Source: Stichopus chloronotus (taxonomy: Eukaryota > Echinodermata > Holothuroidea > Aspidochirotida > Stichopodidae). Taken from it: a stretch of DNA of 64,000 nt. This document shows, in pieces, positions 14,553-26,200 of this stretch. The notes below the pieces were generated by a model. The model ran no database searches and was not told the origin of the DNA. It saw only the letters and a list, made by a program, of their open reading frames with translations. The first letter of the stretch is position 1; every line of letters starts with the position of its first letter. Position numbers and translations under genes: made by a program. The stretch is from the NCBI GenBank assembly GCA_021234535.1, contig CM037832.1, positions 2,052,359 through 2,116,358 of the forward strand, written 5' to 3'.

Positions 14553-15372
14553 CTGAACTTTCTTTTCACAGACTGGACTATCTTCTCACACACTGGACTG
14601 TCTTCTCACAGACTGAACTGTCTACTCACAGATTCGATCTTCTCACAGACGGGACTATCTCTTCTACCTGTACGGCTCTCAGATTGGACTGTCTTCTCAC
14701 AGACTGAACTATCTGCTCACAGACTGGATAATCTGCTCACAGGTGGACAATCTTCTCACAGACTGGACTGTATACTCAGAGATGGACTATCTTCTCACAG
14801 ACTAGACAACCTACTCAAGACTGGACTACTCACAGATTTGACTATCTACTCAAAGACTGGACAATCTTTTCACAGATTGGACTATCTACTCACAGATTAG
14901 ACTATCCACTCACAGACTGGACTATCTGCCCTCAGACTGGACTGTCTTCTCACAGACTGAACTATCTACTTGCAGATGGACTATCTGCTCACAGTCTGGA
15001 TAATCTACTCACAGGTGGACAATTGTCTCACAGACTGGACTGTATACTCAGAGGTGGACTATCTTCTCACAGACTAGACTATCTGCCCTCAGACTGGACT
15101 GTCTTCTCACAGACTGAACTATCTAGTCGCAGATGGACTATCTGCTCACAGTCTGGATAATCTACTCACAGGTGGACAATCGTCTCACAGACTGGACTGT
15201 ATACTCAGAGATGGACTATCTTCACACAGACTAGACTGAACTACTCACAGATTTGACTACCTACTCAAAGACTGGACAATCTTTTCACAGATTGGACTAT
15301 CTATTCACAGGTTAGACTATCTACTCACAGACTGGACTATCTACTCACAGATTGCATTATCTACTCAGAGAT
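14553..15372. repeat. 20-bp minisatellite with a longer internal duplication
   Basis: About 40 units of roughly 20 bp, typified by CTCACAGACTGGACTATCTT. Units vary by substitutions and small indels. A block of about 157 bp starting near 14943 ('gtcttctcacagactgaact') is repeated starting near 15103, showing higher-order amplification. The + strand frame at 14487-14900 is an open frame through the repeat, not a gene. Confidence 0.9.
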
Positions 15373-15396
15373 TGGGGTTAGTAAGTATCATTGCAG

Positions 15397-16069
15397 TTAA
15401 AGTGATTGTGTGCGTAGACAAAAAGTAAAAACATTAAAATTTCATCTCCAAAAGTTTGGTAAGGCTTTTAATTACACCATTCAGACAATCTGGGAAAATA
15501 AATGGGTTTCAGTTGGTTAATTTTGCCATATGATTTCAAATTCTTCTAACATAACAACAAAAAGTGTAGAATACGATAATGCAGTGGTTGACAGTTTTCA
15601 TTCAAATCAACGGTGTGCTTCTTTGAGCAAGCCAATGGGAAGTATACTAGTATTGGATGTTCAGTTAGCAACTCAGGATCATTGACGCCGCGGGCAAGGT
15701 TGTGTTCAGTTCGTAGGTTGTTTGTAAATACAGTGTTTCCTTTCACCAAATACTACAATTCCCGATACCTACCAAGGAGCGACTTCTTGAGTAGTATATT
15801 ATTGATACACTAGTGAGATCGTGAACTGTTGCATATTCATTATGTAGGCGGTTATAGTAAGCACCGTTAATTTTCAAATGTGATTTCTGTTTTTTACTGT
15901 TTTTATGCCAATACCGTTGCTTTTCAGAGTAATTACTGTCATTTTCCTTGATTGAAAGACATAGTCCGTTCATGTACAACCTCGCGTGTACATTTAAAAA
16001 TAAAGAAAAAGTTAAGATCGAACATAATATTATCTTTTTGGTTTTTCAGTACACACGCAATCACTTTAA
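15397..16069. mobile_element. TTAA-flanked TIR element, family 1 (full-length copy, inverted)
   Basis: TTAA-AGTGATTGTGTGCG at the left and CACACGCAATCACT-TTAA at the right, 673 bp. Reverse complement of the copies at 3696 and 20327, sharing segments such as the one around the pentamer-rich ACTGTTTTTATGCCAAT stretch. No transposase frame. The left end lies 25 bp from the end of the minisatellite at 14553-15372. Confidence 0.8.
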
Positions 16070-16194
16070 TGTTTTACCATGTATTGTTTCCATCATGAGA
16101 ATTTAAGGACATTATACAATGGAAAGGAGGGATTAGATTGCTAGCATTTTCCATCAGTCAGCCCAGGGTGCACCAAAGATAACGTGATATAAAA

Positions 16195-16247
16195 TACCCC
16201 CCATTCACACACATAGAGACCACCCATTCACACACATAGAGACTCAA
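16195..16247. repeat. Short tandem duplication
   Basis: 'cccattcacacacatagaga' occurs twice in direct order, about 27 bp apart, just right of the TTAA element ending at 16069. Confidence 0.7.
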
Positions 16248-18329
16248 TACTGATCTTAGATTTTCAGTGTGAATTCAGAGATTGACGAAACATTGCAGTT
16301 TAAGGAAAACATTATGTGCAGAATATGAATGAGAGTGTTACAAGTTAAAAATGAGTAAAATATTTCTCTTTGGTACACCCACCCCACAAGCACTATACTA
16401 GTTTTTGTTTAGGAGCAGCTTTAATCAACTTTTTAAGCCCGATTCCTTGTTATTGTACAGTAGGAGCAAAGGACATCTACTCCCAGTGCTCCAAAGTAGC
16501 CACAGTACAGCCTATCCCATCAGCTTTTTCTGTGGTCTGTGCACCTTTGGAATTATAAATCATACTGAAATGTTCCCTTTGCTTGGTTCCAGAGGCAGGT
16601 GATCTTAGAAAAAGTGATTATCTGTCTCACTGATAAGGCAGGAATACTAAACACTCTGGTGACAGCTGGACCTGGCAGGAACTATAAATTTAATTGTCAC
16701 CCTTTCGCTTTCATTGTCTGATTTATTCCTACCACAAACCTTGGTGGAAACTGGGACGATCAGAATATTTTTCTTTCACAGTCGCTGTGTATTTTCCTTT
16801 TCATCCACGTGAAGACAGACCTTTTTCACATCAGCAAGTTAGCATCTTGCATTAAAGCACAAATACTGTATGTTTTAGAGAGAAATTTGTGTAAATACAG
16901 AAAGATGTCAACATTTATGAATTCAGAAATCCTAGCAGCCTTCTGCTTCAATTTGCACAGTTAATTTGTCTGACTTTTTTCTTCAGCCAATACAGTCTAC
17001 TGTACAGTTACTCTCTGTACTTTAAAAATACATGTATGTAGAAGCATAGATCACAAGGGCAAAAGTTTTTGTGAGAACAACAATTCTGTGACATTTTGGT
17101 GACCCATGTCATGTAATCAGTCACTTTATGGGCATTTCATTTACTTCCTTTGGGAGAGAGGGCCAGTGCACTGCTGTATAAACTGAAAGCAATTTATTTT
17201 TCCTCTAGAATGCACTGACTCGGCTTCAGAAGGATGGAGGTCTAATTTTCAGAAGACTGAGTTCATTGCAGATGGGGTATGAGTACCGTCACATGAGCCA
17301 CAGAAATGTGACAAACTCGGTACCATAATACAACCTCTAATAATGGATTATTCCATGATGGAATTCCAGTGCAGTGATGGATCCAGGGTGGGGCATGACA
17401 CTTGTTTTCCCCCCTGTATTGGCACTTTAAAGAAAAAGTTTAAAAATGAGGAATAGCCAAGAGGGACAGAGAAGAGGAAATAGCGGAAGATAAACATTCA
17501 TTGACTTCTCCAGTAGGCTTACAGTATGTTGAAGTACTTATAATATGATGCAAAGTTAATACATTTTGTCAATTTGGGAAGATGGGGATACCCGTCCTCC
17601 CACGCCTTCTCCAGGATGGCAATCCATCTGCGCCCCAACTAGTAAAATCCTGGATATCTCACGGCAGTGTCACTTGACAATTGGCAACTGAAACTTCTTG
17701 GTACTGGTAATGGAAGGGCATTTAGTCATTGGTGTCAACTGAGCCTTAAAACATCACACTTGTAGGCATTCACAAGTTGCAATGAACTCCAAAGTTGCCA
17801 TGAATAGCCCTACAACATTTGGCACATGATCATTTTGTTAGTTGCAAGAGTTAAAAAAAAAAAAAATGCAACCATTGTGAAAACCCATACAGTATCTCTG
17901 TGACTTCTGTAAAGTTGTCTGAGCTTTCACACTTGGTATGTGAATCACCTTAATTTGAGGTCAGCGGCAGAGGACTGGTTTGAAGATTTCAAACAATGTT
18001 CCAAATGATTAACATTAGTTCGACAATAGCAGGTTGATTTTCAGGATGGTTAAGTTTGCATTGGTAAACAGATATAGCACTCTACTTTAACCTGATCAGT
18101 GAAGAAGGCAAATCTTGTTGGAGTTCAGACTTGCATGTGGTGCATTTATTTGCATAGTCTGCATCAAAAGCTACTTCCTCAACGATATAGGTAGAAATAT
18201 TTCTGCAACAGCCTTATCAAATGTGTATCCACAGTTTTCTCATGCGACCAAGGAATTTTCAATATCTGTTGACTTTGTGGTTACAGTACTTTAATTTATT
18301 GCCCTCCATTTTTGATTCCTTGCCGAAGG
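16248..18329. other. No supported gene
   Basis: Frames are shorter than 70 codons and no splice-bounded domain was recognised. An A13 run lies near 17854. Nothing else stands out. Confidence 0.4.
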
Positions 18330-20260
18330 CAGAAGGAATCTATGGGATGGTGATGTCGTGTGTGTGTGTGTGGGTGTATGTGAGGGTGTGTGTATGTGTG
18401 TATGTGACACTTCTTGTAAACACGATATCTCAAGAAGGGTAACCATGACTGATGTCATACTTGGTGTGTGGGTTGGTCATATTGAGTAGATGATCCCTAT
18501 TGGTTTTGGTGGAGGTCAAAGGTCATTTGGGGTAACCAGAGGTCAAAATGTGAAAACCTTGCAAACACGATATCTCAAGAACGGTAACTGTGACTGATGT
18601 CATACTTAGTGTGTGGGTTGTTCATATTGAGTAGATGATCCCTACTGTTTTTAGTGGAGATCAAAGGTCATTTGAGGTCACCAGAGGTCAAAATGTGAAA
18701 ACCTTGTAAACCCGATATCTCAAGAACGGTAACTGTGTCTGATGTCATACCTAGTGTGTGGGTTAGTCATATTGAGTAGATGATCCCTATTGTTTTTGGT
18801 CGCGGTCAAAGGTCATTTGAGGTCAACGGAGGTCAAACTGGAAAAACCTTGTAAACATAATATCTCCAGAAGGGTAACTGTGACTGATGTCATACTTACT
18901 GTGTGGGTTGGTAATATGAAGTAGATGATCCCTATTGCTTTTGGTGGAGGTCAAAGGTCATTTGAGGTCACCAGAGGTCAAAATGTGAAAACCTTGTAAA
19001 CACGATATCTCAAGAACGGTAACTGTGACTGATGTCATACTTGGCGTGTGAGTTGGTCATATTGAGTAGATGATCCCTATTGTTTTTAGTGGAGGTCAAA
19101 GGTCATTTGAGGTCACCAGAGGTCAAAATGTGAAAACCTTGCAAACACGATATCTCAAGAACGGTAACTGTGTCTGATGTCATACCTGGTGTGTGGATTA
19201 GTCATATTGAGTAGATGATCCCTATTGTTTTTGGTGGTGGTCAAAGGTCATTTGAGGTCGACGGAGGTCAAACTGGAAAAACCTTGTAAACACAGTATCT
19301 CCAGAAGGATGACTGTGACTGATGTCATACTTACTGTGTGGGTTGATCATATTAAGTAGATGATCCCTATTGCTTTTGGTGGAGGTCAAAGGTTATTTGA
19401 GGTCACCAGAGGTCAAAATGTGAAAACCTTGTAAACACGATATCTCAAGAACGGTAACTGTGTCTGATATTATACCTGGTGTGTGGGTTAGACATATTGA
19501 GTAGATGATCCCTATCGTTTTTGGTGGCGGTCAAAGGTCATTTGAGGTCAATGGAGGCCAAACTGGAAAAACCTTGTAAACACAGTATCTGCAGAAGAGT
19601 AACTGTGACTGATGTCATACTTACTGTGTGGGTTGGTCATATTAAGTAGATGATCCCTATTGCTTTTGGTGGAGGTCAAAGGTCATTTGAGGTCACCAGA
19701 GGTCAAAATGTGAAAACCTTGTAAACACGATATCTCAAGAACGGTAACTGCAACTGATGCCATACTTGGTGTGGTTGTTGGTCATATTGAGTAGATGATC
19801 CCTATCATTTTTGGTGGAGATAAAGGTCACTTGAGGTCACCCTGAGTCAAACTGTAAACACATTGTAAACACAGTATCTCTAGAAGGGTAAGTGTGACTG
19901 ATGTCGGACTTGGTGTGTGGGTTAGTCATATTGAGTAGATGACTCCTATTGTTTTTGTGGAGGTCAAAGGTCGTTTGAGGTCCCCCGAGGTGAAAATTTT
20001 CTAGCACATTATCTCCAGAAGAGTAATGTTTACTGATGTCATACTTGATGTGTAGGTTCCCCATACTGGGTAGGTGATCCTTATTGCTTTTAGTGGACGT
20101 CAAATGTCATTTGAGGTCACCAAAATAAAGGTTATTTGGGTTAAAGGCTTATTAATGTGGTGTTTCAAGACCAGTAACTGCAGTTGATCTCATACTTGTC
20201 ATGTGAATAATTCATGCTTGTTATAATGTAACCATGTGGCAAGGAATCACAAAGCCTTTT
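18330..20260. repeat. 145-bp satellite array, about 13 units, carrying nuclear-receptor half-sites
   Basis: The marker 'gatgtcatac' recurs at 18451, 18596, 18741, 18886, 19031, 19176, 19321 and onward, exactly 145 bp apart for ten units, then degrades (144, 135 and 151 bp). Each unit carries 'cgatatctcaagaacggtaac', 'agtagatgatccctat' and a cluster of AGGTCA half-sites. The array is flanked by 'cttgccgaaggcagaagg' plus a GT run at the left and by 'ggcaaggaatcacaaagcc' with 'ttttggctttctgg' at the right, which suggests the whole unit is a dispersed element with an internal array. Confidence 0.95.
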
Positions 20261-20326
20261 GGCTTTCTGGTTGTCTGGTTCACATAGTACCAACAGCGCT
20301 GTGAAGTCATGTTTCAAGTACTCTTA

Positions 20327-20925
20327 TTAGCGATTGCTTGTGTGCTGAAACCAGCAGGACAAGATTATGTTTGATCTTACCTTTTTCTTCATTTTTGAAT
20401 ACACGCTATGTTGTACATGGACGGACTACATCTTTCAATGAAGGAAAATGAGAGTAACTACTTTGAAAAGCACCGGGATTGGCATTAAAACAGTAGAAAA
20501 CAGAAATCATATTTGAAAATTAACAGTTCTTACTTACAAGTACCTACATGATGAATATGCAACAGTACACGGTCTCACTGGAGTATCAAAAACATACTTT
20601 TTAAGTTGTCACTCCTTGGTCGGTATCGGGAATTGTAGTGTTTGGTGAAAGGAAGCACTGTAATTACCTACGAACTGATCACAACATTGCTGCTCAGTGA
20701 TCATGAGTTGTTTTGACTAACTGAAAACTGTGAACCACTATATTATCGTATTTTACACATTTTGTCATTGTGTTAGAGGAATTTGAAATAATATGGCAGA
20801 ATAAACCGACTGAAACCTATTTATTTTCCTGGATTGTCTGAGTGGTACAATTAAAATCCTTACCAAGCTGTTGGGGATTGAATTTCAATGTTTTTCCTTT
20901 TTGTCTACACACCTTATCACTTTAA
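20327..20925. mobile_element. TTAA-flanked TIR element, family 1 (older copy)
   Basis: Same orientation as the 3696 copy. The left end is decayed (TTAG-CGATTGCTTGTGTGC); the right end ACCTTATCACT-TTAA is partly preserved. The interior is collinear with the inverted copy at 15397-16069. It sits just right of the 145-bp satellite array. Confidence 0.75.
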
Positions 20926-23010
20926 ATTAATGCATCAGTAGCCATGCACAGACAATGATCATATTTATTGTTTGTTACCCATGGATGTGATAGGAATTGG
21001 ATGGCATTTGGTTACAATGCAAACTGTGTATTTAACAATTACTGTAACATTTGATGTTTAACAAGTCTGTCCTATTCAGTTGGCAATTGGCAACCATGTA
21101 GCTTTAAGAAGTAGGCTAATATTAAAAAATGATAATATTGAAAAAAAAAAAATGGAAAAACCAAAGAATGTGACCTAGTGTGACCCTAAGAATACTTTGG
21201 AACAGGTTTTCTTTCCGCCTTTCTTTTCTTTTTTAAGTTACAAGTCAAAGCTTCCCCCATAGGTATTAAGAACGATCTTGAGGCTGAATCCTTGGTCGCC
21301 CACAATCTTGATCAGGAAGTCTTTGGAAACAAACACATTGGCTGATTTGGTTCTTTACAGACAAGAATTACTAAATCTTCTGACTTACAGTAGGGTATTA
21401 GTGGTTATAAGTTCAATAACCATTCCAGGTGGGGGGAGGTAAATTCCTGCTTGAGGAAACTACCCAGCCTACTGTACCATGTACACAGTATCATGCTGAT
21501 CATCCAAGAATTGGATCTTGTGGTCAAGTGACCTATAAAATAGGGAATTACTAATTTAGGTTTGTGCTTCAAGGCATTGTGACATGGTGGTGTCCCCACA
21601 GAGGTGTAAACATTTGTCAGTGATTACTGTACCAGCTGGTTTGAAACCATGAGCATTATCTTTCGCACAGTATTTTGCATTCGTAACTATAAGGTCTTAC
21701 AGTGCTGTGGTGACTGTAGCATAGACCTAATTGTCCAGCCAATTGCTGTTTGAAACTGAGATAAAAGTAGAGAAAGTACAATCTCCTACTTTGCATTCTT
21801 CAGAGTTACTTTCTATTTCAAAGTAATGATTAACTTTTCCATCTTGATAGGAATATTTAAAAAGTAAGATGTTTGAACAGTGCTTTTGTCGGTGAAACCG
21901 CTGAACTCGTCACGGAAGTCTGGGGGCTTGGCTCCCAGCAGGGTTCCTAGGGGCAGGGCCCCTGGTCATGTGTTCAGGGGACGGAAAGCCTGTTATTAAA
22001 TTTTTGCAATTTTTCAGCTCTAATAGTGTGATTCTGAAGCAAAATCAGTCCCTTGTTGTTACATAAAACAAGCTGAAATAACGTCTTGATTCCGGGAACA
22101 GCAACACAGTGAGCTTCTCTGTGAATTGACAATAGTTCGAAATATACCCATTCTGCTTGTTATGCAGTTAACACTAGGGCAGTCGCAAAATTTCAACCAT
22201 GTACATGCTCTATACAGTGGCTTAGTTTATTCAGACTGCTCCCCCACACATGTGCATGTGAAACTTGAAAGTTAAAAATCCTCTCCCATGATACTGTGAA
22301 GGAACCCTCGAATTCTGCACTCTGATTGGTTAAAAGTGGCAGTAGGAAAAGTTTGCAGAGCGTTTCCTCCATAGTCCAAGTCAGTGGAATGAAATGAAAG
22401 CAGGTACACAGTATGTACATTTTAATACCTTTACCTCCATGGTGGATTTCCTCTAGGGATTTCCTAAGAGTGAGTTTTAACAATACATGGTGGCTACGGA
22501 CTGTGTAAATACTGTATGTACAGTATGGCTGATATTGATGGAAAATGACAAATGGGACAAAGAAATTTTTGATCACAGGTTCTCTTCACAAGTTCTCGAC
22601 AAACTTTCTCAACATTAAGAATGTCTGTCACAATGGGAAAAAATTATAATGAAATGTGGTTTTCATCATTTAGTGTTTTCAACTCGTTGTTGATGACTTT
22701 GCAAGTGATGGCATGAGCGCTAATTGTTTTTTAATAGGAACTGTTTAGCAAATTTTAACTTTTGTAGCACTGGTTGTTGCTTCTGTTTGTATGTCATATA
22801 ATAATATGTATATTGAAGTATACCTTAACAACTCAGTAAATTTATGTTTGTTATTTTGTGAAAAGGATCGATTTGAATGTTTTCGTTTGATACAGCAGGT
22901 GTTGGTATGTACCTTTGTTTTAACATACACACCGAAACACCTGCAAACAATTAGACATTTGTCTCATATAAGATCCACGGTCTCTATCTTTGTGAGTCTT
23001 TCTTAACGTC

Positions 23011-23275
23011 TGATGATTGGCTTAAAAGAGCATAAATAGAGTAGTGTAAACCTATGTATCAAAGCATCCTTCCGTGCAAGCTAATTGTTTAAGGTTTAGT
23101 TGACTTAAATGATGTTGCTCTGTAAATGATAGGGAACTTGAACCAATGATTGACTTAAAAGAGCTTCAATACAGCAGTACTTATAAACCTATGTTTCAAA
23201 CAATCGTTCCGAGCAAGCTAATGGTTTGAGGATTAGTTGACTTAAATAATGTTGCTCTGTAAATTATATTGAACT
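23011..23275. repeat. Two-copy tandem duplication, about 132 bp
   Basis: Copy 1 (about 23011-23142) and copy 2 (about 23143-23275) share 'ttaaaagagc', 'aaacctatgt.tcaaa', 'gcaagctaat' and 'gttgacttaaat' followed by 'atgttgctctgtaaat', in the same order. No coding frame. Confidence 0.8.
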
Positions 23276-26200
23276 GAAACTGACGAAAAAGGATAGAAAT
23301 ACCTTTGAAGCAATAACACAACTTATTATCTCTTGATTATCTGGGTCTTAAAGGTTGAGCAGTACTTAAATTTTCTGTCCTCCTCAATAACGGCTCCCCT
23401 GGAAAACAGCATTTCGTCGGTTCTATGTCACACATTTTCAGCCTCATACAGTACGTACACTGAAGCCCAGGAAGCTTCCACAGTTGGCAAAATTGTTAAT
23501 ATGTTTAACTGGTATGGAATGGAAAAACATCTCATATTACGGTAAGTTTTCTTGGCGGTGGAATTCCTTTCATTTTGGAGTCGAACCCTTGAACCCACCA
23601 TCAGAGCACTTTCTTTCAGTTTCGGGCTCAATGTACTGTATATTTTCAAGTTCATCAAATTTTCACCACAGCTAGCACAAGGGAGTCCATGCCTTAATAT
23701 CAAAATCCCTTCTCCATGAAATCGTTCATACTTCTGTGCACATTGTTCAGCTGTTCCTGAAATCAGTTACAGTCAGAACTTGGTTACTGTGAATCAGTTC
23801 ATGCCAAAACATGTTTATCCCATCTTCCACAAGAGGATGAGTAGGTCAGAAGACCAAGCTTCATAAAACTGCCAGTTACATACCTGCACAGTGTACTGTA
23901 TACACACACAGCATTTATGATTAGTACATGCCCATGTCTGCAGTAGCAGAAGATGGCACTCAGTGACTGGATGTTTTAAAGTCTTGTGCTTCTATCTTTG
24001 AATGACTGACAGTAAGAAAAAGGGGGAAAAAAAAGTTAAACCACTGCCACCAAGACACCATAGAGCTCTCGCTTCCTGTACAAGAGTGGATGACATTATA
24101 GATATTGGCTTAATTTACTTCAACTGAGTGAGTATTAAATGTGTCTATTACAGTGTCACAGAATGGCAACAGAAAAGATGGCAAATAAATATGTACCCCA
24201 GCGACAATACTGTATATGGACTGATGTTATTGCTTTAAGTTCTGATTAGGTCAATCCAGATTTTAACTTCAGACAGATTGGCATTGCAATGTAAAAACTA
24301 TGTCATGATGAGGCTGAAATGATTACTGTGTTCAATTTAACCAAAGCATAACTGGTGATTTAGTTCTACTTTATAAGGGTGGTAACTGATAACAGCTCTG
24401 GTCTGGATCGTCCTTTAACTTGGCTTCAAACTTGGGCTATAGCAACACTGTAGTAAGGCTAGCTGGGCATGACAACCGCAGATAATGCAAGACAAAAGTT
24501 TTTGTATACAGTGAAACAGTCTCTAGTTAGAGATGATGGGATGGTGAGTAAGAAGTGTCCACAAGTTAGGCAAGACAAGAGCAGCGTTGAACCACTGCAG
24601 GCTAGGGGACGATCTATAATGCCAGTTGATGCGCGGGTCACACTAGTGCGATTCAGCACACGATTCAACTAAAATTGCACAACTTCAATAGCTGTTTACT
24701 TTAATGAACGCAAAAATTAGAAACTAAGACATGATATTCCTCCTTCAAGAAATCCAAGATTCAGAGACTTTGTGACGATATTTTATTCGGAACAACTTTT
24801 ACGATCAACTCAATTTGCCCTAATTTAATTGAAAGTTGAATTGCATACTGAATCGTGCTAGTGTGACCCGGACCTTAGGTAAACACATACAGAGAATTAG
24901 TCAGGTATAGTGACAGTTGACAAACAGTAGATATGATTAAAAATCAATCCTGTATTAATGTACAGCACAGTACGTATATCACCAAGCTCTAGAATATTCT
25001 GTAAACCTCCAGTAATACTGAGTATCAATTGTCATTGCGACAGTTCGACAGTGCATGACATCACTCGCCATTTCAGTGTGTCAAAACTTTGCTAGTTATG
25101 AAATACACAACTGTGCAATGCATGTCATGAAAAGATCATGAAGGTCCCAATTGCAAAGCTTGTTAAAGGCCCACCATAGAATTCCGTACCGAACCTTCTC
25201 GAATGTATACCTTCACAGCACAGTACGATTCAATATTGCAGTACTGTACCTTAACAACAGCCAATCTTTAAATACATTAAAAATGCACTTTGCAATCAAG
25301 TGTACCTTTACAGCAGCCTAGGTGTGGATCCAATGTTTAAAGGAAAACCTTTAAAATGTGTTTAGCAGACCAGTACAGTTTTAAACTAGAAATGTAATGC
25401 ATGATGAATGTATATCTCAGTTGGATGAAAATTTAACTGTACCAAAAGTTAGGTAGTTTTTATCACAACCACTGTATTTACTTGAAGGGGTAGTTCATTT
25501 CTATCTCATGACTGCTTCTCAAGGGAATTTTCAACCAAGTCCTTAACCAATGTCTCTCATGATGCACATTTCCCCCATGTGAAACATGCCACATGGGTCA
25601 AGTCTGCGACCTCTCAGTCTGTGAATGTCAGATTCACTACTGTAAATTCCAGCCAAGTGGTTCGTCACACAGCCTGTCATTTATTTTCAACACTGAATTG
25701 TGCACATAAATTAACACTATCTCCAGCATCACCCAACCTGTGTATACTGTATTGTAAAGCAGACTCTGAACAGGAGAAGTAAGTTGATCTTCCTCTGTAT
25801 CATTGTATGTACTTAAATATACCACATGTACATAGTATATGGTACAGTGCTCTGTGAGGCTCTTCATCGAGAAATGGTCCATTTCATTATAAACTATGGC
25901 CAAAAGACTATTCCTGACTTGTATCATCGTTTATGTCCAGAGCTGCTGGCTTTGTTTCAGTTACACAAGTCTTAAGCTTTGTCAAAATTAGCACTGTGCT
26001 AGTGTGCTTGCTGTTGCAAGTGGCTTTTCATATGTTTTACTATTTGACCAGCACTTGGTAGGACATGCAGTACATACCCTAGCTGTGCAAGTACTGTTGG
26101 AGGAATATGATGTAGCGGAGGCTTCAATGAATCCATGCAATCTGTATCTCCACAATGGCAAATATGTCACATGTAAGAACATCATGTCATCAACGTTACT

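Noticed and set aside
14487..14900. 137-codon + strand open frame
   Set aside because: It runs through the 20-bp minisatellite; the peptide is only a translation of the repeat, and the frame breaks where unit length changes.
18221..18442. 73-codon + strand frame ending in Val/Cys repeats
   Set aside because: The C-terminal half translates the GT microsatellite at the start of the satellite element.
22193..22576. 127-codon - strand open frame
   Set aside because: No recognisable domain, no convincing splice context, and composition like the surrounding non-coding DNA.
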